NCBI RefSeq assembly: GCF_002887815.1
Contig: NZ_PDHO01000032.1
Span: 1-60,185 of the forward strand
Reading direction: 5' to 3'
Length of the DNA stretch: 60,185 bases
Source: Mycobacterium sp. ENV421
GTDB lineage: Bacteria > Actinomycetota > Actinomycetes > Mycobacteriales > Mycobacteriaceae
Both the position numbers and the translations under genes were made by a program. The notes beneath the pieces were generated by a model that was not told the DNA's origin, ran no database searches, and saw nothing but the letters and a program-made list of their open reading frames with translations. The number at the start of each line of letters is the position of its first letter. The stretch's first letter is position 1. Shown here piece by piece: positions 41,617 through 50,767 of the stretch.

Positions 41617-43539
41617 ATGCCGGGCCCAGAACCCCAGTGGAAGCAGTTCGCCGCGACCACGGCGGCACGCCACGGCGCCCCCAGCGGCGGCTACGCCGAC
41701 CTGTGGCAGTGGTCGGTCGACCATCCCGCTCGGTTCTGGCGCGCACTGTGGGAGCACTGTGACATACGCGCCGAGGTTGGTCCCGGGTCGGGTGACGAGG
41801 CGGTGCTCGCCGACGCCACGATGCCCGGCGCCGTCTGGTTTCCCGGCGTCCGGCTCAACTACGTCGACCAGATCCTTCGGCATGCCGGGCGCCCCGGTGC
41901 GGCGATCGTCGGCATCGACGAGGACGGCACCCGAACCGAGATCGGCTGGGCCGAGCTTGCCGGCCGGGTCGGCGCGGTGGCCGCCGAACTGCGCAGGCTC
42001 GGGGTGCAAACCGGGGACTGCGTGGCGGGATACCTGCCCGACGTGGCCGAGGCGATGATCGCGTTCCTGGCGACCGCCACGCTCGGGGCGGTCTGGTCGG
42101 CATGCGGACAGGACTACGCACCCCAGGGTGCCGCATCACGACTGGCGCAACTGGAACCCAAGGTGTTGTTCAGCGCAGACGGCTACCGGCTCAACGGGCG
42201 CTGGTTCGACAAGCGCAGCGACACCGACGAATTACTGACCCTGCTGCCCGGCCGGCCGCATCTGGTGGTGCTCGACAGCGACGACTACCGCGCGCTCGTG
42301 GCCCACCCGGTCGACCCCGAGGTCACCGCCGTCCCGTTCGCCCACCCCCTGTGGGTGCTGTTCAGCTCCGGCACCACCGGCCGCCCGAAGGGCATCGTGC
42401 ACGGTCACGGCGGTGTGGTGCTCGAACATCTGAAAGCGGCTGCGCTACATGGAGATCTGGGCCCCGGCGACGTCTTCTTCTGGCAGACGGCGTTGAGCTG
42501 GATGATGTGGAATTTCCGCATCGCCGGACTGCTGTGCGGCTCGACCGTGGTCTGCTACAGCGGACACCCCCTGTGTCCGGACGCCGACCGACTCTGGCAG
42601 CTGCTCGAAGACGAGAAGGTCACCTACTTCGGCACCAGCCCCGGCCATCTGCTGGCGTCGCGCAAGGCCGACCTGCATCCGGGCGCCCAACATGATCTGC
42701 GCCTCTTGACGACGATCGGCAGCACGGGCTCGCCGCTGCCGGCCGACCTGTTCGACTGGGTGCGTGAGCACGTCGGTGAGCACGTGGCGGTCTCCTCGAT
42801 CAGCGGTGGCACCGACGTGGTGACCGCCTTCGCCGGCGGCACCGCCGGCCTGCCGGTGGTGCCGGGAGAGCTGACCACGCGTTACCTCGGGGTGGCTCTC
42901 TACAGCTGGTCACCGCAGCGAGAGCCGCTGGTCAACGAGGTAGGCGAGATGGTGATCACCGTGCCGATGCCGTCGATGCCGGTGGGATTCTGGAACGACG
43001 ACGACGGGTCCCGTTACCGCGCAGCCTATTTCGATCACGAATGGGCAGACGGACCGGCGCCGCACGTGTGGCGGCATGGCGACTGGGTGACCGTCACCGA
43101 GAGCGGCGCACTGATCATCCACGGGCGCAGCGACGCCACCCTCAACCGGCATGGGATACGGATGGGCTCGGCCGACATCTACGAGGTCGTCGAGGCCATC
43201 GACGCGGTGACCGAGGGGTTCGTACTGGGCATCGACGGACCGGACGGCGCCTACTGGATGCCATTGTTCGTCACGCTGGCACCGGGGCGGGTGCTCGACG
43301 ACGAACTGGTCGACACCATCCGTTCGGCGATCCGCACCAAACTCTCGCCGCGCCACATACCCGACGACATCATTTCCGCACCCGGGATCCCGCACACCCG
43401 CACCGGCAAGAAACTGGAGGTACCGGTGACCGCGATCATGGCCGGGCACACCGACGTGTCACTGGACCCGCGCTCGATCGACGACCCGGATCTGATCGAC
43501 TGGTATCGCGAGAGGGGCGCCGAGCACGACTGGGGCTAG
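41617..43539 (+). CDS. aacS: Acetoacetate-CoA ligase-like acyl-CoA synthetase
   Basis: 640 aa from ATG 41617 (CGAGG upstream); GTG 41569 would add 16 residues. N-terminal ACS-N domain with RFWRALWEHC, AMP-binding loop FSSGTTGRPKGIVHGHGG, and C-terminal catalytic Lys in TRTGKKLEVPV. Length and domain order match acetoacetyl-CoA synthetase. Other 3-oxo acids of a catabolic pathway are possible substrates. Convergent with the DUF1330 gene, overlapping by 4 bp. Confidence 0.9.
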   Translation: MPGPEPQWKQFAATTAARHGAPSGGYADLWQWSVDHPARFWRALWEHCDIRAEVGPGSGDEAVLADATMPGAVWFPGVRLNYVDQILRHAGRPGAAIVGIDEDGTRTEIGWAELAGRVGAVAAELRRLGVQTGDCVAGYLPDVAEAMIAFLATATLGAVWSACGQDYAPQGAASRLAQLEPKVLFSADGYRLNGRWFDKRSDTDELLTLLPGRPHLVVLDSDDYRALVAHPVDPEVTAVPFAHPLWVLFSSGTTGRPKGIVHGHGGVVLEHLKAAALHGDLGPGDVFFWQTALSWMMWNFRIAGLLCGSTVVCYSGHPLCPDADRLWQLLEDEKVTYFGTSPGHLLASRKADLHPGAQHDLRLLTTIGSTGSPLPADLFDWVREHVGEHVAVSSISGGTDVVTAFAGGTAGLPVVPGELTTRYLGVALYSWSPQREPLVNEVGEMVITVPMPSMPVGFWNDDDGSRYRAAYFDHEWADGPAPHVWRHGDWVTVTESGALIIHGRSDATLNRHGIRMGSADIYEVVEAIDAVTEGFVLGIDGPDGAYWMPLFVTLAPGRVLDDELVDTIRSAIRTKLSPRHIPDDIISAPGIPHTRTGKKLEVPVTAIMAGHTDVSLDPRSIDDPDLIDWYRERGAEHDWG

Positions 43540-43829
43540 AACCCCGACAGGATCACCGCATTGGTGGTTGCGGCGGCGTGCCGCAGCTCCCGCGCGGCGC
43601 GGTAGGCATCCGAGTCGTACCAGGACTGCGCGGCTTCGACTGACTCGAATTCCAGCACAACGGTCTGGTGTCCGTGCCAATCACCTTCGAGCACTTGCGG
43701 TTTGGCGTCGACGGCGAGCACTTTGACCCCGCCCATCGCGGCGCCCGCGGCTTTTCCGTAGGCCTTCATCCCCTCCGGGTCGTGGATTTCCTCGGTCAAG
43801 ATGACATATCCCTTAGAAGCCATAGCCAC
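43536..43829 (-). CDS. DUF1330 family protein
   Basis: 97 aa from GTG 43829 (GAGAGG six bp upstream); ATG 43823 is an alternative. Ferredoxin-like dimeric alpha/beta-barrel fold: KGYVILTEEIHDPEGMKAYG, QTVVLEFESVEAAQSWYDS and YRAARELR are typical DUF1330. Function of the family is unclear; small ABM-like or enzyme-associated roles are seen. Divergent from the aldehyde dehydrogenase with the operator between them. Confidence 0.88.
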   Translation of the reverse strand: MAMASKGYVILTEEIHDPEGMKAYGKAAGAAMGGVKVLAVDAKPQVLEGDWHGHQTVVLEFESVEAAQSWYDSDAYRAARELRHAAATTNAVILSGF

Positions 43830-43860
43830 GGCGTTCCTCTCGTGTGAGAATCAGGTTCTC
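43824..43860. promoter_or_regulatory. Operator, ALDH/DUF1330 promoter
   Basis: GAGAATCAGGTTCTC (43846-43860) has both arms of the motif. A partial right arm GTTC (43833-43836) lies 22 bp before the GTTCTC arm at 43855. Between the divergent DUF1330 (43829) and ALDH (43904) genes. Confidence 0.6.
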
Positions 43861-43903
43861 GTATTTCGGGTGACAGATTTCCACGGCACGAGGGGTAAAT
43901 GCA

Positions 43904-45388
43904 ATGACCAATGTCGACGCTGACACGGGTGTGCTGGCCGGCGAGCAGCGAATGCTCATCGACGGGGAGCTTCGGCTCACCGACTCCGGGGCCTTGTTCG
44001 ACGTCGAGCATCCCGCCTCCGAGGAGGTGGTGGGGCAGGCCACCGACGGGACGGTCACCGACATCGAGCGGGCGACCGCCGCCGCACGCCGGGCGTTCGA
44101 CGAAGGCGACTGGTCCCGCGATCTGGACTTCCGCTACCACTGCCTCACTCAGCTGCACGAGGCGCTGACCGACGAACAGGAACGGTTGCGGCGCATCGTG
44201 ATCACCGAGGTCGGCTGTCCGGTCTCGGTCAGCGGCTCCCAGATCGAGAGCCCGATCGCCGAGGTGAAGCACTGGGCCGACCACGGCCGCAACTTCGACT
44301 ATCTGGTCGACACCGGCATCCACGAGACCCAACTCGGCCCGGCGCGGCGCAAGATCCAGTACGACGCGGTCGGCGTCGTCGGCGCGATCACCCCGTGGAA
44401 CGTGCCGTTCTACCTGAACATCGCCGAGACCGTCCCGGCGCTGATGGCCGGCAACACCGTCGTCCTCAAACCCGCGCAGCTGACGCCGTGGTCAGGCACC
44501 GAGCTCGGCCGCATCATCGCCGAGAAGACCGACATCCCCGCCGGGGTGTTCAATGTCGTCACCTCCAACGCCAACGAGGTGGGCGCGGCACTGTCGGCCG
44601 ATCCGCGGGTGGACATGATCACCTTCACCGGGTCCACCGCCACCGGGCGGGCGATCCTGGCCGCCGGCGCCTCGACGGTCAAGAAGACGCTGCTGGAACT
44701 CGGCGGCAAGTCGACTCACATCGTCTGCGACGACGCGGACTTCACCGCCTGCCTGCCGATGGCGGCGATGTTCGCCTGCGTGATGTCCGGTCAGAGCTGC
44801 ATCCTGAGCAGCCGAGTCCTGTTGCCGCGCAGCCGCTATGACGAAGGTCTCGAGATCCTCAAGGCCATGATGGAGCAGTTCCCGGTCGGTGACCCGTGGA
44901 CGCCGGGCATCATGCAGGGCCCACAGATCAGCGCCGTGCAGCGGCAGAAGACGCTGCGCCTGATCCGGTCCGGGATCGCCGACGGCGCCAGGCTGATCAC
45001 CGGTGGCGGGATCCCGGAGAATCTGCCGACCGGCTACTACGTGCAGCCGACGTTGCTCGCCGACGTCGACCCGACGTCGGAGATCGCGCAGACCGAGATC
45101 TTCGGGCCGGTGATCACCGTGACCCCCTACGACAGCGATGACGAGGCCGTCGAGATCTCCAACAACACCATCTACGGACTGTCCGGCGACGTCACCAGCG
45201 GCGACGACGACCGCGCGTTGAACATCGCACTGCGGCTGCGCACCGGCAGCGTCACCACCAACGGTCACTCGTTCTTCGGGATCACCAGCCCGTTCGGCGG
45301 CACCAAACAGAGCGGTCTCGGCCACCGCAACGGCGATGAGGGTTACCGGGAGTACCTGAACTCCAAGACGATCGGCGTGCGGCCCTGA
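43904..45388 (+). CDS. NAD(P)-dependent aldehyde dehydrogenase
   Basis: 494 aa. Catalytic Cys in SGQSCILSSR, general-base Glu in LLELGGKSTHIV, cofactor motif FTGSTATGRAI and the C-terminal FGITSPFGGTKQSGLG. A full-length ALDH of the broad aliphatic/aromatic aldehyde group. Carries the cluster operator in its promoter and so is probably the last plus-strand enzyme of the regulon. Confidence 0.94.
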   Translation: MTNVDADTGVLAGEQRMLIDGELRLTDSGALFDVEHPASEEVVGQATDGTVTDIERATAAARRAFDEGDWSRDLDFRYHCLTQLHEALTDEQERLRRIVITEVGCPVSVSGSQIESPIAEVKHWADHGRNFDYLVDTGIHETQLGPARRKIQYDAVGVVGAITPWNVPFYLNIAETVPALMAGNTVVLKPAQLTPWSGTELGRIIAEKTDIPAGVFNVVTSNANEVGAALSADPRVDMITFTGSTATGRAILAAGASTVKKTLLELGGKSTHIVCDDADFTACLPMAAMFACVMSGQSCILSSRVLLPRSRYDEGLEILKAMMEQFPVGDPWTPGIMQGPQISAVQRQKTLRLIRSGIADGARLITGGGIPENLPTGYYVQPTLLADVDPTSEIAQTEIFGPVITVTPYDSDDEAVEISNNTIYGLSGDVTSGDDDRALNIALRLRTGSVTTNGHSFFGITSPFGGTKQSGLGHRNGDEGYREYLNSKTIGVRP

Positions 45389-45452
45389 CCGCACGGGCCC
45401 GACTCGCCGCCGATGTCGTCTACATTCGACAAGAACGGCTCTGGAGGCGCTC

Positions 45453-45713
45453 ATGATCAAACTCGAACTGCCCTACGTCACCGTGACGGTCGACGATCGG
45501 TTCCGCAATCGTCTGGCCCTGGTCGGTGACCGGCTGCGCGTCACACTGACGGCGTATCTGCGCAACGCCGCCGACGACGTGGGAGGGCTGGGCCGCAAGG
45601 CCACCGCGGCCTGCCAGACCGCAGCCGTGCGGGTCGACACCGCGATGGCCGCAGCCAACGACCGCATCGCCTCGGAACCCGAGGTACACATCCCACACCT
45701 GAAAGTCGTATGA
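45453..45713 (+). CDS. Small hypothetical protein
   Basis: 86 aa, ATG 45453 behind GGAGG. Begins MIKLELPYVTVTVDDRFRNR with an amphipathic helical remainder. No recognised domain, signal peptide or cysteine cluster. Stop is 1 bp before the SDR start, so likely one transcript with it. Confidence 0.75.
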   Translation: MIKLELPYVTVTVDDRFRNRLALVGDRLRVTLTAYLRNAADDVGGLGRKATAACQTAAVRVDTAMAAANDRIASEPEVHIPHLKVV

Positions 45714-45714
45714 C

Positions 45715-46497
45715 ATGAGCGCACCCGGCGTCTTCATCACCGGAGCCGCCGCGGGTATCGGGCGGGCGACCGCACTGACCTTCGCCCGAAACGGCTACCG
45801 GGTCGGCGCATACGACATCGACCTCGACGGGCTCGCCGCGCTGCGCGACGAGATCGTCGCGCTCGGAGGTGACGTCAAGATCGGCGAGCTCGACGTCACG
45901 AGCGCCGATCAGTGGTCGGCTCGACTGCGTGAATTCACCCGCAGCACAGGAAAACTCGATGTCCTGGTGAACAATGCCGGAGTTCTGACCACAGGCCCGT
46001 TCGCCGACGTCCCGCTCGGTGTTCACCGGCAGATGGTGGACATCAACTTCACCGGTGCGCTGACCGGGTTGCATGCCGCATTCCCCTACCTGCGCGACAC
46101 CCCGGGCGCCCAGGTGGTCAACATGTGTTCGGCCTCCGCGCTGTACGGCCAGCCCGAACTCGCCACCTACTCGGCAACCAAGTTCGCGCTGCGTGCGTTG
46201 ACCGAGGCGCTGGAACTCGAATGGCGCCGGTACGGAATCCGGGTGCTGGCGATGTGGCCGCTGTTCGTCAAAACCGCGATGACCGACGGCGTCGAGACCG
46301 GCAGCACCAAATCGCTGGGCGTCAACCTGAAGCCCGACGACGTGGCAGCCGCGGTCTACTCGGCCACGCACCGCCGCGGGCGACTGGCCAAGGTGCACTA
46401 TGCGGTGGGCCGCCAGACCACCGTGCTGGCCGCACTGTCGCAGGTGTCGCCGAACTGGATGCAGCGGCTGATGACCAAGACGTTGACCCGCAGTTAG
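45715..46497 (+). CDS. Short-chain dehydrogenase/reductase
   Basis: 260 aa. GAAAGIGRAT cofactor motif, NNAG in LVNNAGVLT, catalytic Tyr/Lys in TYSATKFALRALTEAL. Classical SDR with an acidic residue after the second strand (YDIDLDG) favouring NAD(H). No cluster operator precedes it, so it may lie outside the regulon. Ends convergent with the small exported protein gene at 46494. Confidence 0.92.
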   Translation: MSAPGVFITGAAAGIGRATALTFARNGYRVGAYDIDLDGLAALRDEIVALGGDVKIGELDVTSADQWSARLREFTRSTGKLDVLVNNAGVLTTGPFADVPLGVHRQMVDINFTGALTGLHAAFPYLRDTPGAQVVNMCSASALYGQPELATYSATKFALRALTEALELEWRRYGIRVLAMWPLFVKTAMTDGVETGSTKSLGVNLKPDDVAAAVYSATHRRGRLAKVHYAVGRQTTVLAALSQVSPNWMQRLMTKTLTRS

Positions 46498-46757
46498 CCG
46501 ATTGCGGTATACGGCTTCTTCGGCGGCTGCTGATTCTGCCGAAACGATTGGCACAAACCAAGATTGCTCGCCACACACGGCACGCCGTTGATGGTGGGCG
46601 CATTGCCCTCGAGATAGCACTGGCCGGTGTACTCGTTATTGACGTGCCCGGCCGGGCAGCCCTGCGCCACCCCTGCGGGCACCCCGGCCACCACACCGAC
46701 CACCACACCGGCGCCGGCCACCAGGCACCCGAGCCGTCGCCCCCAGCGCATCGTCAT
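46494..46757 (-). CDS. Small exported Cys-containing protein
   Basis: 87 aa from ATG 46757. N-terminal signal peptide (MRWGRRLGCLVAGAGVVVGV to about residue 30, AGVAQG cleavage region). The mature part has about four Cys (QGCPAGHV, GQCYLEG, GVPCVASN, GLCQSF), suggesting two disulfides, and ends in PPKKPYTAIG. Unknown family. Divergent from 46839. Confidence 0.75.
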   Translation of the reverse strand: MTMRWGRRLGCLVAGAGVVVGVVAGVPAGVAQGCPAGHVNNEYTGQCYLEGNAPTINGVPCVASNLGLCQSFRQNQQPPKKPYTAIG

Positions 46758-46838
46758 CGCCACACCCCCCAAGGCCTTTCCGCGCAGCCAGAATACGCGT
46801 TTACGGCTTTGCCAGGGAACGTGATTAGGATCGTGGGT

Positions 46839-47357
46839 ATGCCGGAGCCTACCGACGATGTGGACGCCACGACGTCGACATCGCACCGCCCCACCCGCCA
46901 ATCCCGATCCTCGGTGGGCTGGCTCGCGCCCGTCGCGCTGGTGATCGCGGTGATCGCGGTGGCCCTCGCCGGATGGGCTCTCTTCCGGCCGACTCCGTCG
47001 AATCCGGCGCCGACCGCCGCACGGCAGACCGGTGACCCGAAGACGACCGCCTGCGACGCTTACCGCACGGTCAGCGAAGCGGTGTCATTGCAGACCCACG
47101 CCGACCCGGGCGCCGAAGTCCAGGGGGTGGCCGCCAACGCACGGCTGGCCATGGCGGGCGGCGCGACCTACCTTCTCGCCCACCTGAGCCCGGCCACCCC
47201 GGGCGATCTGGCCGATGCGATTCGCGGCTTCGCGACCGGGCTGCAGGATATTTCGATGAACGCGTTAGCCGGTGCGCCCAACACCGACCCGAAGCAGGCC
47301 GAGCGGCTGAGCAACGCGGAGAAGACGAACAGCAAGATTGCCGAACTCTGCAAATAG
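46839..47357 (+). CDS. Single-pass membrane protein with extracytoplasmic domain
   Basis: 172 aa from ATG 46839. Thr/Ser-rich cytosolic N-terminus of about 25 residues, one membrane helix (WLAPVALVIAVIAVALAGWA, residues about 28-47), then an exported helical domain with a Cys pair (TTACDAYR and the C-terminal ELCK) that could form a disulfide. This layout is common among mycobacterial proteins of unknown function. Confidence 0.82.
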   Translation: MPEPTDDVDATTSTSHRPTRQSRSSVGWLAPVALVIAVIAVALAGWALFRPTPSNPAPTAARQTGDPKTTACDAYRTVSEAVSLQTHADPGAEVQGVAANARLAMAGGATYLLAHLSPATPGDLADAIRGFATGLQDISMNALAGAPNTDPKQAERLSNAEKTNSKIAELCK

Positions 47358-47525
47358 CCATTACGACGGCTTTTACAGGTCGAGTTCAGCTGGCGTTTGC
47401 ACGAAGTTCGGCAGCACGTCAAGTGGGGTCCAGTCCGAGGTAAGGGTTGTCTCCTTGGATTCCTTTGTCAGGGACCACTCGGCGCATTTGCCGGACTGAA
47501 CGTCTTCTTCGAAGGGAATTCGACC

Positions 47526-49016
47526 TTGTCCAAACACCGCAAGAAATCGCTCCGGGTGGCTGCGCCAGCCTTCGTCACCACGGGCGTCGCCGGTGCGGCG
47601 ATGGTGGGTGCGGCCGTCTTGTTCGCCACCACCGATGCCACCACAACGGTGGCATCGCCGGCGTACAAACTGACGTCAAGCGAGTCGGATCTGCTGCTGT
47701 TCGGTAACAGCCTTGCCGGCAACAACTCCAAGGCGTCCACCCCGACGGCCGCCGCCTCGGCCAACGCCAGCAGCTTCGTCGCGGAGTTCATCGGCAACGG
47801 CACAGCCGAGCACCCCAACGGTGGCTTGCTCATCGGTAACGGCTACAGCTACAGCGCCGCCGACGCGCAGTGCGCCAGCGCCTCCTGCAATGGCGGCCGC
47901 GGCGGCCTGCTGATGGGCAACGGTGGCAATGGATACAACGGCGGAAACGGCGGTAGCGCCGGGCTGTACGGCAACGGCGGCAACGGCGGCGACGCCACCA
48001 GCGCCAGCATCAACGGCGGCGCGGGCGGCAACGGCGGCAACGGCGGCCTGATCGCCGGAAGCTCCTCCAGCGGCGCGCTGTTCGGCGGCGGCGGCGGCAA
48101 CGGCGGCAAGGGCATCGCCGGCGGTGCGGGCGGCAACGGCGGCAACGCCGGCCCGTTCGCCGGTAGCGGCGGCTCCGGCGGCGCCGGCGGCGCCAGCACG
48201 ACCGCCGGGGTGGCCGGCGGCAAGGGTGGCAACGGCGGCAACGCCGCGAGCATGCCCGTCCTCGGCAGCGGCTCCGCGGGTGCGGGCGGCGCGGGTGGCG
48301 CGGGCTACGGCGGCGGCGCGGCCGGAACCGACGGCGGCGCGGGCGGTAACGGTGGCAAGGGTGGCTTCTACGGCTCCGCGGCCGGCGGCGCAGGCGGCGC
48401 AGGCGGCGCAGGCGGTGCGGGCACCGCGACCGGTGGTAACGGCGGCACCGGCGGCACCGGCGGTGCCGGTGGCCTCGGGTCGGGCAGCGGTGGCGCCGGC
48501 GGCACCGGTGGTGCGGGCGGCGCAGGCGGAACCGGCGCGGCCGGTAGCGGCGGCACCGGTGGCAGCGGTGGCGCAGGTGGCGTGGCCGGCAATGGTGGCG
48601 CGGGTGCGACCGGCGGCGACGGCGGCACCAGCACGACGGGGGCGGGCGGCACCGGCGGCACCGGCGGCAGGGGCGGCATGGCCGGCAACAATGGTGGCGC
48701 AGGCGGTGCCGGCGGTAAGGGCGGCGGCGGCGCCACCGGCGGCAAGGGCGCCAACGGCGGCCTCGGCGGCTTCGGCGGCTTCAGTGGTGGCTCCGGCGGT
48801 GCCGGCGGCAACGGCGGTAACGGCGCGACCACGGGTACCGGCGGCGCCGGCGGCACCGGGGCCACCGGCGGTGGCAGCGTGATCACCGGCGGAAAGGGTG
48901 GCAACGGCGGCAACGGCGGCAAGGGCGGCGCCACCTCCGGCGCGAGTGGTCACCTCGGCTCCGGCGGCCTCGGCCCGACCGGCGGCAAGGGTGGCAGCGG
49001 CGGCGCAGGCGGATAA
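47526..49016 (+). CDS. PGRS-type glycine-rich protein with signal peptide, no PE domain
   Basis: 496 aa from TTG 47526, selected because GAAGGGAA lies 7-8 bp upstream and the protein then begins with a clear signal sequence (MSKHRKKSLRVAAPAFVTTG...ATTDA). Residues about 35-110 are Ser/Ala/Asn-rich, leading into GGLLIGNGYS and then about 370 residues of GGxGG/NGG repeats typical of PE_PGRS tails. No PE domain is present, so it cannot use the PE-dependent type VII signal; Sec export is inferred. Followed by a strong hairpin. Confidence 0.85.
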   Translation: MSKHRKKSLRVAAPAFVTTGVAGAAMVGAAVLFATTDATTTVASPAYKLTSSESDLLLFGNSLAGNNSKASTPTAAASANASSFVAEFIGNGTAEHPNGGLLIGNGYSYSAADAQCASASCNGGRGGLLMGNGGNGYNGGNGGSAGLYGNGGNGGDATSASINGGAGGNGGNGGLIAGSSSSGALFGGGGGNGGKGIAGGAGGNGGNAGPFAGSGGSGGAGGASTTAGVAGGKGGNGGNAASMPVLGSGSAGAGGAGGAGYGGGAAGTDGGAGGNGGKGGFYGSAAGGAGGAGGAGGAGTATGGNGGTGGTGGAGGLGSGSGGAGGTGGAGGAGGTGAAGSGGTGGSGGAGGVAGNGGAGATGGDGGTSTTGAGGTGGTGGRGGMAGNNGGAGGAGGKGGGGATGGKGANGGLGGFGGFSGGSGGAGGNGGNGATTGTGGAGGTGATGGGSVITGGKGGNGGNGGKGGATSGASGHLGSGGLGPTGGKGGSGGAGG

Positions 49017-49030
49017 CCCGTCACGATCAA

Positions 49031-49066
49031 GAAATCGGCCCCCTCCGAGAGGAGGGGGCCGATTTC
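49031..49066. terminator. Strong hairpin between convergent genes
   Basis: 16-bp perfect stem (49031-49046 with 49051-49066) around a GAGA loop; GC-rich core with GGCCCCCTCC/GGAGGGGGCC. Sits 14 bp after the PGRS stop and 24 bp from the end of the gene at 49091; likely terminates both. Confidence 0.85.
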
Positions 49067-49090
49067 GACTCAGCGCGTTTGATTTTCGGG

Positions 49091-49657
49091 TCAGGCGCGC
49101 GCGCCGTTCATCGCACACGCCATCTGCACATTGTTGGCGTCGGTGTTCATGTCATTCGCGGTCGAGTTCAGCGAGTCACCGCCACCACGAATCCCCATGA
49201 TTATCAACAGCTTTGTGGCCCGCAACGACCATGACCGCATGGGGGCGGCGATGTCATTGGGCAGACCGGGCGCCGACGCTGCCGACATGGCGGCAGCGGC
49301 GGACTCACGTAATGCGGTACGGCCGTAGACATTTGCATTGGCAACGTTCGGATCGTTGTAGTTGACGCTGTTCCCGCCGCCCGCCGAGTCGTAGGCGAAG
49401 TCCTCGTAGTACGACGACGCATGGTCCAGCGCCATCCCGAACTGCTTGCAGGCGTCGGGTACCGCACTGGACGGAGCCGCATCCGGCGGTGCGTCCAGAG
49501 GTGGAGCGGCGACGACCGCCGCGACGACGCCCGGCCCCGGTGCCGGCTGGTCGGTCTGCGGGTCCGGGTCGGCAAGCGCGGCAGGTGCATTCAACAACGC
49601 CGAGGCCGACACCAGCACTGTGGCAGTCAGAATGCGGCCGTATTGCGGTGATCTCAT
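49091..49657 (-). CDS. Exported mycobacterial protein of unknown function
   Basis: 188 aa. Signal peptide (TATVLVSASALLNAPAALA, cleavage before DPDP, about residue 29), a Pro/Ala-rich linker, then a helical domain starting PDACKQFGMALDHASSYYED and ending MACAMNGARA; the two Cys may pair. Typical of a secreted helical family in mycobacteria; I cannot assign a role. Confidence 0.85.
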   Translation of the reverse strand: MRSPQYGRILTATVLVSASALLNAPAALADPDPQTDQPAPGPGVVAAVVAAPPLDAPPDAAPSSAVPDACKQFGMALDHASSYYEDFAYDSAGGGNSVNYNDPNVANANVYGRTALRESAAAAMSAASAPGLPNDIAAPMRSWSLRATKLLIIMGIRGGGDSLNSTANDMNTDANNVQMACAMNGARA

Positions 49658-50043
49658 TGCTTCCTCCTGGATCGTGGGCTCCCCCGAACCGTCCGGCTGG
49701 AAGTCCCAAACCAGCCCAACCCGGGATCCGTTGCGTCAGGGTTCCGTAGGGTCAGGACGACAGCGATGATCGACGTAATACCTGTCGGGATGGTTAACAG
49801 GTGACCAACAGCCGGGGCCGCTGAAGGATCCATCGGGTGTCTGCATCACCGGCGACGCACCGAGTTGGAACCACCTCGAGACCGGATCGCACCTCTTCGG
49901 CGATCGGCGGCCCGAAATGACGCTCGGTAGACGGTAATCGGGCGGGAATTGTTGGGGCGGCGTTAACCGGCCAGTCACCCGCCAACTCAATGATTCCTCC
50001 GAACGACACAGTGGTTATCAACTACGAGAGGCGCCAACACGAC
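49658..50043. other. Intergenic, presumed divergent promoters
   Basis: 386 bp between a minus-strand exported protein and the first porin gene. Short frames here overlap each other and have no family character. I see no repeat or RNA. It should contain the porin promoter. Confidence 0.5.
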
Positions 50044-50742
50044 ATGTTGAAACGCTTTGCCGCATTGGCTGGAGTCTGCCTGCTGGCTCCCATCGGGGCG
50101 GCGCCGCTGGCGCTGGCCGACCCGCCGGCCGATCCCAACGTGGCACCTGTTGCCAACGCAGCCCCCGCGCCCGGCGGGCCCGCGGGACCGATGCCCTCCG
50201 CCGCGCCCGGGGTTCTCAAGACGCCCGACGGCTGGGTGCTCAACGTGTCGGGCAAGGACGAGTCCATGGAACCGGTTTCCTCCCTGACCAATTCGCCGTG
50301 GTCCCGTGAGTACCTGGTCGACGGCACCTTCACCGGATCGGTGACCGGCGGCGGCAGCACCAAGCTTTCGGGCGGCACCCTGGAGGCCGGCTACCAGATC
50401 GGCTGCGGCATCATCCAGGACGACATCGAGTCGATCGCCACCGGCGGCATCACCCCGGGCGTCGGCATTCCGATCGTGAACGGCTCGCTGTTGCCCGTCA
50501 CCCTCGGCCTGTCGGCGGCCTACCAGATGAAGATCGACCTCAAGCCCGGCGTCGTGAACATCGTTCCGGTGGGCAAGAAGTCGTTCAAGGGCACCGCGCC
50601 GCGAATCTCCATCACCGGGTTCCGTATCAAGATCGACGGTTGTGCAGGGCAGTCCTTCATCCGCTCGTACGCCACGCTGACCAGCTCGACCGACAACACC
50701 GACGACGTTGTCACCTACCTCGGCGTCACGAAAGCCGTTTAA
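50044..50742 (+). CDS. MspA-family outer-membrane porin
   Basis: 232 aa from ATG 50044 (an in-frame ATG at 49990 would spoil the signal peptide). Signal sequence MLKRFAALAGVCLLAPIGAA to ALA-D, then a Pro-rich stretch and the MspA core: TPDGWVLNVSGKDES, SREYLVDGTFTGSV, GTLEAGYQIGCGI and the C-terminal SYATLTSSTDN...VTYLGV. MspA porins form octameric channels in the mycomembrane. Compared with MspA itself it has an extra Pro/Ala linker after the signal. Confidence 0.92.
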   Translation: MLKRFAALAGVCLLAPIGAAPLALADPPADPNVAPVANAAPAPGGPAGPMPSAAPGVLKTPDGWVLNVSGKDESMEPVSSLTNSPWSREYLVDGTFTGSVTGGGSTKLSGGTLEAGYQIGCGIIQDDIESIATGGITPGVGIPIVNGSLLPVTLGLSAAYQMKIDLKPGVVNIVPVGKKSFKGTAPRISITGFRIKIDGCAGQSFIRSYATLTSSTDNTDDVVTYLGVTKAV

Positions 50743-50767
50743 CAACTTCACATTGTCGTTCTCGCAC

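Noticed and set aside
47397..47525. N-terminal extension of the PGRS protein
   Set aside because: Removes the signal peptide from the N-terminus and has no ribosome site; TTG 47526 fits better.
47900..49010. Dense short repeats that could suggest a CRISPR or satellite array
   Set aside because: They are in-frame GGxGG codon repeats of a PGRS protein, with no constant spacer-repeat geometry.
47676..49118. 480-codon frame opposite the PGRS gene, rich in Ala/Thr
   Set aside because: Repeat-driven mirror of the GGxGG coding sequence; the plus strand has the signal peptide, ribosome site and terminator.
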